NCBI GenBank assembly: GCA_029207755.1
Contig: JARCOQ010000003.1
Coordinates: 86,013,994-86,077,993 of the forward strand
Reading direction: 5' to 3'
Source: Chamaea fasciata
Lineage: Eukaryota; Chordata; Aves; Passeriformes; Sylviidae
DNA: 64,000 nt
The notes below the pieces were generated by a model. The model did no database searches and was not told where the DNA came from. It saw nothing but the letters and a program-made list of their open reading frames with translations. This document shows positions 25,096-35,613 of this stretch, in pieces. Position 1 is the first letter of the stretch; every line of letters begins with the position of its first letter. Position numbers and translations under genes: made by a program.

Positions 25096-28000
25096 CCCAT
25101 TTTTTTGTAGGCCCTGTTTAACTACTGAAAGATCACCATAAGGTATCCTCTCCCCTCCCCATTTTTAATAGAATTTTCCTCACTTCTTGAGACAAAACTG
25201 TTAGGCTTTAACACTCCTAACTTCTGTTGATATATTCAGCAAATTTAGAACCTATGACCTGATGAACCAACTTTGTGAGCGTGTATGTGCGTGTATCTGC
25301 CTACCAGACAGAATGGATGTGGAGGGAAAACAATAAAACTAGCCTCTAAGAAAGAAATAATGTTTCTTTACTGGAAAATAACATCTAAAAATATAAGTTG
25401 CGTGCCAGGTTGGGCTTGCCTTTCTTCCTCTTTAAACTTGACATCTACTCTAATATTTCTTAAGCAGCAATGGGAAGAAATGTAAGCTGTTATGAATTAA
25501 TAAATATTATAAAATTAAAGTATATTTATGCATACATTACTTATTTTAGTAGCACATCAGCAAATGAACATGCATTGTTTCAGTATACTCCTTTCTTTTA
25601 TAATTCATCATGAAGAAACACAAACAAAACACAAGATATTCCATCTCCTTCATCTTTTTAAGTTCCTTTTTGCTCAAGGGTTCCTTATAAATGTAACAAT
25701 CAAACCAATTCTGCAAGAATAATGTGGTAAGTACATGATTTTCTTTTTATAAAATCAAAAAAATCTGGAAACATGGAATATTTGAAAGCTTTTTTTCAGA
25801 AGAAAAAGCAAAACCTTCAACTTATTTTAAGAAACACTGAGTTAAATGTACTATATAACATATGTTCACTGGTATTTTGGCTTCTTCAGAAGCCAGAATG
25901 CCTGTAATATAATATTTTTTTGTTAAAAAGAAAAAAAAATAAGGGATGAAAATTACTATCTAGAAAATCTGAACAGAAGGGTTTTGTTTGAGAGTTCATA
26001 TTCTAGATGAACTGAAAAGGAAGAAAAAGGGAATGATCATAAAAAATAACCATATGGGAGACAGTCACTAAGCTATTGAGCAAAGAAATATAGTTCTCTC
26101 CCTTTTAAGTTTCATCCATGCGTGAATTTGTCACTCTTGTTTAAGAATTATCTATTTTATTTACTAGAGATTCAGTCCCCTTCAGAAACTAGTACAAAAT
26201 GTGCCATGCCAAAAGGCAACATTTTAGGTCTCTGAATATCCTATTCTCTGTTTTCTTTTCCATAAAACTGTTTCTTGGACCCAGCCATCTCTTAAGCAGC
26301 AGATTTAGGGCCTGACTAGATTCCCATTACATGTCAACAAAAGTTTGACTCTTCAGAGTAGGACTACGTCTGCAATCCTGGGGTAATTATAATTGAGAGG
26401 TCTTAAAAAGACAGCTTTCCATTGAGTATTGCAGTCATTAGTTTTTGGAAGTCATCATTTCATAACTAGCTCTTTCATTTTTCAAAATCCAGCCTTTAAG
26501 AAATACTTAAGTGTAAAGGAAAGTTGCAAAGAACTTCTGTGTATAAAGCTGTTTCCATCATGTCTTGCTGAATTACAGACTGAAGCAGCAACTGGATTCC
26601 TAAGCATCAAATGTATAATAGACTGAGGAGCCAAAACCCCACAGAGTTTTGAACCATTTGAACTTATATGCTACTTTCCCAAAGACTCTGCAAATAGGGC
26701 ATGCATTTTTGTAATCATAAATGTTGTCCACATATATTTTTTTATTAATATCTTAAGAGAAAAATCCTTGAGCTCACATTGGAAAATGGCATTGCCTTTA
26801 TCAACAAATATCTTGAAAATATTAGTAGTGTTGGAATCAGAGTTTTTTAGGAGCACAAAATTGTGTAAAACATTTTACTAATAAAAGACTTTATGGCAAA
26901 ATTGCAAAGAATATGCTCTACTGTCATACCACAGTAGATAATTTCTTAAAATAAGCTGTTGGTGAAATCAGTTAGTTTAAGCAGTTTTTTTGGTAGTGCT
27001 TAGGCTAAACCTAGGATTGGGCAGCTCCTTAAGCATGGCTTTTGTATCTAAAGTCGTATTTATTATTCTGTTTTCTGATATTACATTCTCTTGGTATTAA
27101 AGCACATCTTCACAAATCAAATTACTGTGGCTCCTTGGGATTTAGAAGTGCAATTACAGTGAGACCAAAGTAAACACTATTTCAATTACCATCATTAGCG
27201 AAATGTGTGGGGGGGTTTTGCAATGCTGTTATAATTAAAATTTTGTCTAAGTTAGCTTTGTTTTCCTTGTTATCAGAAGATTGTAAATCTACAGTGAAGA
27301 CAGAAATTTTTGAAAAGGTTTTCTTTAGATTCATAAACTATTTTCTACTAAAGTAAACAAATAATATTTTACCCACTTAGTTGTTTGATGTACAAATGAC
27401 TCAGAAAAAAATAATATACTTTTTTCCCTGGAAACATACCTTTTTGAAGAAAGTGAGAGAAGCAACATCCCCTTCTTATTAAAACTTTGGAAAATAGCTG
27501 GAAAATGATTGTTGTAGTATATATGGTTTCTTTTTTGGGAGGGACAATAAGTATCATGTCCTGCCTACAGCTGTACTTTAATGTCATCCATCCTATCCCC
27601 ACTATGTAGAGTACTTCACTTTTTTTGAAGGTGGATCATGCATGAGATAGGGTGCAATGGAAGTTTGTGTAGCTCATGCCATCTCTGGATCATAGATGGG
27701 CAGACTCAGAGCTATTGAAGTAGTTCAGTGTTCCAGGATGAAAAGGGGCATTCCTATAAAGGATCTCTGAGGGAGTATCAGTTGCTCCAAGTGGCATATG
27801 TTGAAGTATTGCTTGAATTTCTGGAATAAGGAAATGAAGAGTGTAGTTATTAGTTCAATATAACTGTAGCACCCATAAAATTGACATAATTACTCTGGCT
27901 TTATTCTGATATCACTGAATGCAGATGGTGGCCCTTTGCTCCTTATATTGTTTCCTTTGTGTAATAAACTTTAAATTACTCCTTACAAATTGCTTTGTTT

Positions 28001-28747
28001 GTTTACTTGACATATTTAGTCAGTTTCAGAAATATTTTGCTAACAAGATTCTTTTCATCTTGAATTTATTTTATGTGCACAGCAAAAGAATTGATCAGAC
28101 TGAACTAATTTTTTGTTAATGCTGCTTCCACCTGTGCCTCTTTACATCTTCTGCTTTAATAAAAAATTAATTAGAAATTGGTAGATACTCAGGGTTTTTT
28201 TACAAAATTGTTTTAGGATTTCAAGCCGCAGACATCCTTGGTGTCACTTTAGGCAAAATTTATGTCTTTGTGCTCTGAGTCCTACCAGACATAAATGGAA
28301 GTATTACTGTTATTAGCTACTGTTATTAATGTGATGAAGATTGACAAAATGAGAAATTTTACTTTTTAAATAGTCTAGACAGACAGAGGGGGAAAGAAGG
28401 AAGAGAGGTAGATGTACCTATGTGGTACAAAATAAAATTTAAGGTCCAAAAATTAGAACTTTAAAATTATCACTGAGGTGCTCTCTAGATCTAAACAATG
28501 CCAAATTGGATAGCTAGATGTTAAATTCTGAGCACCAGGGTGTTTGCCTCTATCCTGTCCACAAAGCAGCCTTCCCACTCCTTAGCCTGCCCATGTGGCA
28601 AGGATTGGGACCCATGGCTCTGTCTGCCAGCTGGCTGTTCTAAAGAAACAAGAAACAATTCATCTTTGCTCTCTCTGTGTGGCTGAAAGATAATTTAATT
28701 ACTTCATGCAAAATGGAACACATTCAGTGAGCAAAATTAAAAGTATA
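25096..28747. other. Unannotated AT-rich stretch
   Basis: No repeat or gene recognised. The frames at 25285-25485, 25528-25722, 26429-26626 and 27919-28119 (+), and 26671-26856 and 27369-27602 (-), are short, AT-codon driven and unsupported. A G run (GGGGGGG) interrupts the sequence near 27210. Confidence 0.5.
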
Positions 28748-28812
28748 TTGATGGAGAAGATTACCTTTAAAAGTCCCTTCTAACCCAAAGTATAGTATGA
28801 TTCTATGATCCA
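28748..28812 (+). mobile_element. CR1 LINE extreme 3' end
   Basis: The sequence ACCTTTAAAAGTCCCTTCTA followed by ACCCAAAG and GTATGATTCTATGATCC matches the last 60 bases of CR1 in sense orientation, including the 8-bp tail unit (ATTCTATG). It is a very short 5'-truncated insertion. Confidence 0.8.
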
Positions 28813-29270
28813 TCCAGTCAAATTTGCCACTGAATTTTGTGTGTATATCTTGAATTAGTTTTTTTCAATTGGTCCATGTACTAGTTATAGACTTCTCTAG
28901 CAGCAAGGAGCTCATAATGAGATAGTTACCTAAAAAACCAAAGTGTCTCACTAGAAATCTGTCAAATATAATTTTACTCCGCTATATTTATAGTAATTGA
29001 TTCCTGGGTTATTGATTGAAAGTTAGAAATCATACCTGCAAGGGCTTCATCTTGCATCTGTTTGTTTGTAGAGAATATTGAAACAGAATTATTTGATCCA
29101 TGGAAATCAGAACAGGTAAGAGGCAAAACTTGACAAGAAACACACTTTCTCATCCATAATTTCTGCAGATTCACAATTTTATAATCAGGACATTCATTTT
29201 TATGTATCACAATTTCAGATGCCATCATCGAGTATATTTAGCTCTAAGCTTCTAATTAACTTTTTCTATG
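28813..29270. other. Unannotated segment with a possible splice-flanked open segment
   Basis: A 44-nt stretch at 29072-29115 (+) lies between a pyrimidine-rich acceptor (CTGTTTGTTTGTAG) and a CAG|GTAAGA donor and is open in a frame reading NIETELFDPWKSEQ. The minus strand over 28974-29228 also holds an 84-codon frame, so the two interpretations compete. Neither is recognised. Confidence 0.3.
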
Positions 29271-29440
29271 TATATATATTTATATATATTTATATATATT
29301 TATATATATTTATATATAAATTTATATATTTATATATATATTTATATATTTATATATATTTATATATATTTATATATATATTTATATATATTTATATATA
29401 TTTATATATATTTATATATATTTATATATATTTATATATA
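29271..29440. repeat. TA-rich 10-bp tandem repeat
   Basis: About 17 copies of a decamer of the form TATATATATT, with phase slips near 29316-29345. The array is almost purely A and T, can fold on itself, and produces artefactual YIYIYL-type reading frames on the plus strand (29219-29564). It is simple repeat, not coding. It ends in TGTATGTATG. Confidence 0.97.
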
Positions 29441-30902
29441 TGTATGTATGCTTCAAGATTACTTTCAAAGTTATGCTACTGCACAGAAACCCCTTAAAAT
29501 CCTTGTAAATCTGTTAATCTTTTTTCAGCACTTTAGGAAAAGGCAGAAACAGACCCTAGAGTGAAAAGTTTCTGCTGGGTACCCAGTGTAACTTTACAGC
29601 CCAACAATTGACTCTGTGGCAGTGCACTATGAATTCTGTATATAGAACTCTGAAATATACTAGCAGTGCAAGTTTTTTTTGACATTCCATTATTAGAGGC
29701 TTCTAGAAATGATAATTAGCATCATCTCTAGAGGCAGAAGAGCTAAAAAATGTTTGACTTGGTTGATGAGATATAAACTCATTTCAAATACGGAAATGCT
29801 ATGCTGTGATATACATGAGGAAAAACTCCCTAATATGCCGGGTTTTGTGTGAGTGGCTGCCTCACACAGCTTTAATTTACAGTTACTCATTTTTACAGAC
29901 AGCAGAAACTTAGCCACCATTTATTTTATTTTACATATACAAAACCATTTTCATAATACTGAAGCATCAGTTCTGATATGCAGCTCAACCCTTCCCATGG
30001 CCTAGGGTAGTCCCACTGACACTCAGATTTCTCATCATACTATTTGATTTCAGAAGTCCTCATCCAACAATAATAAACAGAGATTCTTCATGTAGTTAAG
30101 AGTTTGCCTAAACCCAAACATGTAGTGTCATTTGAGATGCCATTGGGTATCTTCCTGGCTTCCAGATGCTGCTGTCAAAGGACAAAATCCTCCACAAGTC
30201 CTGTGTTACATCTTGCAACCCCACAAAAGCAGCAACATGTATATTTGAGGGTGTTTTAATGACACGAAACATCTATCTTCAGGTAACTGAACCATATTCC
30301 AAGGTGCAAGATACAATCTAAGATAAATAACTGAGTATATAGCTACCTGTGTGGTAGTGGGTAGTCATATCTTAGTTAACCAAGCTCTCATATCAGACAC
30401 TAAAAGGTTAGCCCATAGAGTGTGGGGAGCAATTTAGCTCACTGTGAAAAAGATCATAATGCAAACATCATATTACTAATTAACTCTAGAAAACATCATT
30501 TACTAGATCTCCATTGTCTGTTATGTAAGCCTTGACAGCTCATATATATTAGACACTTTAACATAGAAACCTAAATAGAAGTATTTTAGTCTTGAATCGT
30601 TTCATGCTCTAGATATTTACTCTTAGATCTTAACAGCTGAACTAGTCTTTTATTGTGACTGGAAATTTTAGATCCATTTCAGACTTCTGCTTTTGATTAG
30701 CTGAACTGCATGCCAGTAGTACCTATTTCTTTTATTTTACTAATAAAAGGAACCCTGAGTTGACTAGGTCAGCCATTACTATCTGCTAGTTTCTGAAATG
30801 TACCATGTTAGTGGTTCATCCACTTTCTTTATGACTAGGATTTCTCACAGACTTAAATTTAGTATCACTCTCAAATTCACTAGTATACTAAAAAGTAAAA
30901 TA
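29441..30902. other. No gene or repeat recognised
   Basis: AT-rich unique-looking sequence. The only frame of note, 29693-29920 (-), is 75 codons and has no flanking signals. Confidence 0.45.
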
Positions 30903-31432
30903 TGTTAATGACTCAACTCCATCCATCAGCTAAGTACCAGACAGTCACTTGCTCACTTCCCTACCCTAGTGGGATGGGAAGGAGAATAGGAAAAAGGTAA
31001 AACCTGTGTGCTACGCTAAGAACAGTAGCAACAAAACAAACCAGAGAGAGAGAAAGAAATAAACCCCAAGAAAAACAAGTGGTGCACAATAGAATTGCTC
31101 GCTACCATCTGACCAATGCCCAGCCTGTCCTGAACAATGATTGGCTTTCCTGGCCTGGTCCCTCCAATTTATATGCTGAACATGATGTTCTGTGGTATGG
31201 AATAGCCCTTTGGCTTGTTTAGGTCCTGGCTATGCTCCATCCTGGCTTCATCTATACTTCTTCCCTGGCAGAGCATGAGGCACTGAAAAGTTCTTCCTTT
31301 ATAGCAAGCAGTACTCTGCAAAAAGCAAAACATCAGTGTTTTATCAACATTATTCTCATACTAAACTCCAAGGACAGCCCCATACCAGCTACTAAAAGGA
31401 AAATTAACTCTATTCCAGCTGAAACAAGGACA
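30903..31432 (-). mobile_element. Solo LTR, avian ERV family B
   Basis: On the minus strand the element starts TGTCCTTGTTTCAGCTGGAA then TAGAGTTAATTTTC, and ends near TTGAGTCATTAACA, in the position of the usual GGTTTAACC-like end. A TATA-like TATAAAT lies at about 31168-31174 (read minus) and a pyrimidine-rich downstream block follows. The start matches the LTR at 32559 and the inverted one at 42344-42912, so these are one family. No internal retroviral region adjoins it. No convincing target-site duplication was seen. The frame 31232-31450 (+) is antisense to it. Confidence 0.8.
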
Positions 31433-31689
31433 AGTATTGTCTTAGTTTAAGAAGACAGGTATCTGCTAGGTAAAATTACAATTAGAGGCTCTTTGGCAAA
31501 GATTTGGGAAATAGGAATAGCAGTTTTTTACTAGTATGTAACACAAAGCAAACAAACACAAAAAACTCTTCCCCCACCAAACAACTACAGCATTAATGAC
31601 AAACGACAACAGTACTAAGAACCTTGAGGGCTTTGTTTCACAAAACCCAGGGCAGTTTGGTTTCGGTGTCCTTGCAGGATCCTCAGAGC

Positions 31690-32075
31690 ACCAAGCTAGA
31701 ACAGTGGAAAAGTTTCGGGCTGGTAGCTGGGATGGCAGGGTGTCCCGGCAGGCAGGGGCAGGATGTCCCGGCAGCGCAGGGGGTGCAGAGTCACGCTGCA
31801 GGAAGAAGAGCAGCGCCGAAGAAGCCGAAGGCGAGGCAGAAAGTGGCCCAGCTTCCGCGAGTGGCAGAGAAAAACTCAGAATTCAGGTATAACCGGTGAT
31901 AGTAGATTTCCTAGGACTGGATCCCTTTGGCCACAGTGAAACTCCTCCAGTCAGCAACAGCCGTTCTTCGCTCGGCGTGCTTTGCGGCGGCTGAGCTCCT
32001 CGAGGAGCGGTAGACACGCGTCTCTCCGAACGCCGGAAGCAGAAAAGCACGCAGCTGCCTTAAGCTTTGTCTTTT
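31690..32075. promoter_or_regulatory. CpG-rich island
   Basis: Roughly 25-30 CpG dinucleotides lie within about 380 bp, while the rest of the window is strongly CpG-depleted. Clusters are at 31805-31870 (GCGCCGAAGAAGCCGAAGGC) and 31966-32050 (for example TTCGCTCGGCGTGC, GCGGCGGCTG, ACACGCG, CGAACGCCGG). A donor-like CAG|GTATAA lies at about 31884. Two readings are possible: the promoter and first exon of an unannotated transcript, or the GC-rich leader of a young retroelement, since it sits between LTRs at 31432 and 32559. Two overlapping plus-strand frames (31596-31892 and 31624-31899) and a minus frame (31911-32099) exist but none is recognised. Confidence 0.6.
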
Positions 32076-32558
32076 ACTTGCGTTATCTCCCCCTTCCACC
32101 TTTTGTCCACTTCTTTGTTTCGGTTAAGTACTCTCCAGTATCCAACACTTGGTCTCTTTGGTAACTTGTGGGGAAAAAATTCTTTAGAGAAAAAAAAAGG
32201 AACAAACCTAACCCCCAACAGTATGAAAAGTTAAAATAGTTCTTTTTTTGCTGAATTTGTAAGACCAAAAGGAGCTCCTGGCTCCATTCATGTTTCTGCT
32301 GTCTGCTGGTTTTCTTACTTGAAAAATGATCTACTGAGATTTTTACCAGATTTTTACATTTTATATTAGCCAATTAAAAGAGCTTGTCAATATAGTAGCA
32401 GTTACTAATCATTCCCACAAAAACAGTAAAATAAAGAATTCAGCATTGATAGCATTTCCAACTGAAGATTATTCTTAAAAACAATCAAACCCTGGAAATA
32501 ATTTTTTAAAATTGTCAAAATATTTTTTTTGCAATTCTATGGCGAAATAACAACCATT

Positions 32559-33849
32559 TGTGCTGGTTTTGACTGGGATAGAGGTTAATTTTCTTCGTAG
32601 TAGCTAGAATGGGGCTAAGTTTTGGATTTGTGCTGGAAACAGTGTTGATAACACAGGGTTGTTCTCATTATTGCAAGCAGTGTCAATACCTTTTTGGCTC
32701 CTCATGCCGTCAATGAGGAGCCTGAGGGTGCACAAGGACTTGGGAGGGGACACAGCCAGGACAGCTGAACACAAATACCAAAGGGACATCCCATACAACA
32801 TGGGGTCATGCTCAGCACATAAAGCTGGAGGGAGAAGAAGGAAAGGAAGTAAATGCAGAGATGGCATTCGTCTTCACAAGTCACCATCATGTGTGATTGT
32901 GCCGGTTTTAACAACCAAGTAGGAAATAACCTCCAAATATTCTACTCCATCCCCCCTGACCCCTTCCCATAATGAAGGGACATTAAGGAGAGATTATAAA
33001 TTGAAAAAAAACCAAACCAAAACAAACAAAAATCACAATAACCACAGCAGTAAGTACACAAACCATAGCAAAAAGTACAGAAAAAGAAGGCATTCACCAC
33101 TGAGAACAGAGCAAAACACTTCTTTAAGACAGTACTCAGTGTTTTCTCCAAACAGAGGCAATATGGAGGGGAGAGCTTCCCTGGCTGAACGTTTTCCCCC
33201 ATCCAGGTCCCCTTGGCCCAAAACCAATGTGGCAAAACAAAACCTAGAAGCTAGTTCATCCAAAAAGGGGCTCTGCAGCTGCTGTCTGAGCTCAATCCTC
33301 TTGTGACTGCTGGAACTACCATGTCCAACTCTCTGCCACTCAGAGCTGCGTGCTTTAACTCTGTAACTCCATAGCAGTGCTCTGGAGAAAAAAATGGGAA
33401 GAGGGGAAAAAAGCGAGCAGGCAGCAGAAGGGCCCAGGTTCAATGGGGCTTGAGAGGGTAGTCCACTCCACTGCAGTGACCTAGGCAAGAATGACAAGCT
33501 TCCCCTTTCTAGCCCCAGCATTTCCTGCTGAAACCAGGTCCCTCAGCAATAACATGGGTGGAATAAACACCTTTAAAGGCACCACCCCCTTTTCTCTGTA
33601 ACCAGGACAGTGAGGGAGCCCTGTTTCCCTGGAGATGGCTGAATGCCTCCCTTCCCATGGGAAGTGGTGAATGAATTCCCCATTTTGTTGTGTTTTCATG
33701 CATAACTTCAGCTTTACCTGTTAAACTGTCTTTATCTCCACCCATGAGTTTTCTCACTTTTACCCTTCTGATCTCTCCCCCATTCCATCAGGGAAGCACA
33801 AGAACCACCTGCATGGGACTTAGTTTCCTGGTCGGGCTAAACCACAGCA
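32559..33849 (+). mobile_element. LTR family B, interrupted by a younger LTR
   Basis: The left part (32559-32897) starts TGTGCTGGTTTTGACTGGGA then TAGAGGTTAATTTTC, and has ACATAAAGCTGGAGGG as the TATA-like region near 32818. The right part resumes at 33610-33849 with CTGGAGATGGCTGAATGCC, a CTGTTAAACTGTCTTTATC polyadenylation region near 33718, and the end GGGCTAAACCACAGCA. Together they make one LTR of about 580 bp split by the insertion at 32898-33609. The outer target site is not convincing (CCATT against AAATT). Confidence 0.82.
32898..33609 (-). mobile_element. Solo LTR, family C, nested inside the family B LTR
   Basis: On the minus strand it starts TGTCCTGGTTACAGAGAAAA and ends GGTTGTTAAAACCGGCACA, a full TG...CA LTR of 712 bp. 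It is bounded by GTGAT on the left (32893-32897) and GTGAG on the right (33610-33614), a 4-of-5 target-site duplication. The same family forms the 3' LTR of the provirus at 55873-56711: both share AAATCACAATAACCACAGCA and the TGTAACCA/TATAACCA terminus. The long frames at 33033-33521 (-) and 33001-33306 (+) lie in this LTR and are not genes. Confidence 0.85.
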
Positions 33850-34078
33850 AAATTTAAGGCAACAATATGCCTTCACTTTGGAAAGCAGCTTTTAGATTTT
33901 GTATTTATGCTAGTCTGAAGATATATGGTACAATTTAATTTCTTTCCTCTCTTATATTAAATTGAAACACGAACTTTCATTATATTTGACTGTGGTAATT
34001 CAGTATAGTAGAAAGTCTGAGAATAATAATGATAGCCAGGAAGCAGCTTAACTAATAAGGAATTTTTACTCGCATTTA
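33850..34078. other. Spacer between LTR insertions
   Basis: AT-rich sequence with no feature recognised. Confidence 0.5.
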
Positions 34079-34589
34079 CATAGCAAGATTTTGGTAGTGG
34101 AGGAGTTACAGGGTTGCCTTCTGTGAGAAGCTGCTAGAGGCTGCTATTATTGGCAGTGTCTGATAAAGCCAATGTCAGCTGGACCCACTGCCAGCCAAGG
34201 CTAAGCTCACCAGCGACAATGGTAGTGCCTCTGGGATAACGTATTTAAGGAAGCAGGAAAAAAACCTGTGCAACTTCAGAGGAAGTGAGGAGTGAGAATA
34301 TATGAGAAAAAAACTGCTCTTCAGACACCAAGGTCAGTGAAGAAGGAAGGGGAGGAGGTGCTCCAGGCACCAGAGAACAGATAGATACCTCTATCCCATG
34401 GTGAAGACTATAGTGAGGCAGCCCATGGAGGACTGCACACTGGAGTAGGTGGACACCCAGAGGTGGGAAGTCTGTGCTGGATCAGACTGGACTTGTGACC
34501 CCATGGGGGAACCATGCAGAGCAATATGTTCCTGAAGGAGAGCACCCCTGTGGAAAAGACCCGTGCTGGAGCAGTGGGAAGGAATGGAA

Positions 34590-35317
34590 AAAATAAAAGT
34601 CAGAAGGTCTGCAGAATCTTACAAAATTTTATTAGTTAATTATACATTTGGCATGTAATGTTACCTTGGGAAGTTAGTTCCTTATCTTACAGCATAAACA
34701 CATGGTGCTGGGTTTTGAATAGGGAATAGGGTACAAGAGAAGAGAGAGAGAGCAAAGAGAGGGAGAGGGAAAGGGAAAGGGAAAGGGAAAGGGAAAGGGA
34801 AAGGGAAAGGGAAAGGGAAAGGGAAAGGGAAAGGGAAAGGAGGAACACCTGTTCTGGCTCCAGCATTGGTCCAACTGACGGGGTCTCCAGGGGGTTGGGA
34901 GGGCTGCCCAGGATTTTTGAGGGTACTTTTATACAGATAAGTTTTTCCACCCTGAAGCTTACTTCTCATTTTCTATGAAAATTAATTATCATGCACAGTT
35001 CATTCTAGACTTTTCTGGAAATGGGTTGGAGGGCTTTGACAATCTTTGGTGGTCTTGATTTCTCCCCTACTGGGTCAGTCTTTGCTTGAAAGTCCATACC
35101 AGCTTCTCAACTTCATTCCTGTGCTTGAGCTTATCTCCATGGGCTAGGACAAGGATATTTATCCCAGAAAAATGGTTCCCTACCTTTATATAACTCTATT
35201 CTTCAGCCATTTTTTTCTTACAGTGTGTCCTTATCAACAGTCCTTGGTTGGCTCCATAGCTTTCTGGCTATTGTATTGAAACATATACATTAACCCCTTA
35301 TCTTCTGGGCTTCCACA
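34590..35317 (-). mobile_element. Nested LTR, family D, carrying a hexamer array
   Basis: On the minus strand it begins TGTGGAAGCCCAGAAGATAA at 35317. A TATAAAAG box is at about 34927-34934 and an AATAAAA polyadenylation signal at about 34627-34633, roughly 300 bp apart, as expected for U3-R-U5 order. A pyrimidine hexamer array lies between them. The exact 3' end (left, 34580-34620) is not resolved because no clear target duplication was found. It interrupts the family A LTR, so it is the younger insertion. The family type (class II-like or class III-like) is uncertain. Confidence 0.7.
34761..34840. repeat. (GGGAAA)n hexanucleotide array
   Basis: About 12 tandem copies of GGGAAA on the plus strand, with a GAGAGAGAG lead-in at 34739-34760. 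On the minus strand it is a CCCTTT array within the transcribed part of the nested LTR. It creates artificial PFPFPF and SLSLSL frames (34674-34969, minus) that are not proteins. Confidence 0.97.
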
Positions 35318-35613
35318 CTGTGCCCTTGTGCTGATGAAGTAGAGAGGGGGTAGAGTAAATCAGGACAAGTGGGGCAAAAGTGGCTTTAAGATTTGATTTT
35401 ATTTCTCATTGCCCTACTCTGATTTGGTAATAAATAATTTTCCCCAATAACTGTCTCTTTTACCTTTGACAGGAATTGGTGAGTGTTCTTTTCTTTCCTT
35501 CTCTTAATTCACAAGGCTTTCACTATATTTTCTCTCCTCTGACCAGCTGAGGAGAAGAGTGATAGAGCAACTTTGGTGATCACCTAGTACCCAGCCAGAG
35601 CCAAACCACCACA

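Larger units (their letters stand above)
34079..35613 (+). mobile_element. LTR family A, interrupted by a minus-strand LTR
   Basis: The left part (34079 to about 34590) aligns block by block with the LTR at 1313-2335: GCAAGATTTTGGTAG, GAGAAGCTGCTAGAGG, GCCAATGTCAGCTGG, GTAGTGCCTCTGGGATAACG and a TATTTAAGGAAG TATA-like region near 34244. After the insertion the right part (about 35318-35613) supplies GGTAATAAATAATTTTCCCC (polyadenylation region near 35427), the AGCTGAGGAGAAGAGTGATA block and the end GAGCCAAACCACCACA. Its own length without the insert is about 800 bp. Confidence 0.82.

Noticed and set aside
29219..29564. YIYIYL-rich frames
   Set aside because: Translation of the TA decamer repeat; no biological protein.
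33033..33521. 162-codon minus-strand frame with hydrophobic C-terminus
   Set aside because: Falls entirely inside the solo family C LTR (32898-33609).
34674..34969. PFPFPF- and SLSLSL-rich frames
   Set aside because: Translation of the GGGAAA hexamer array.
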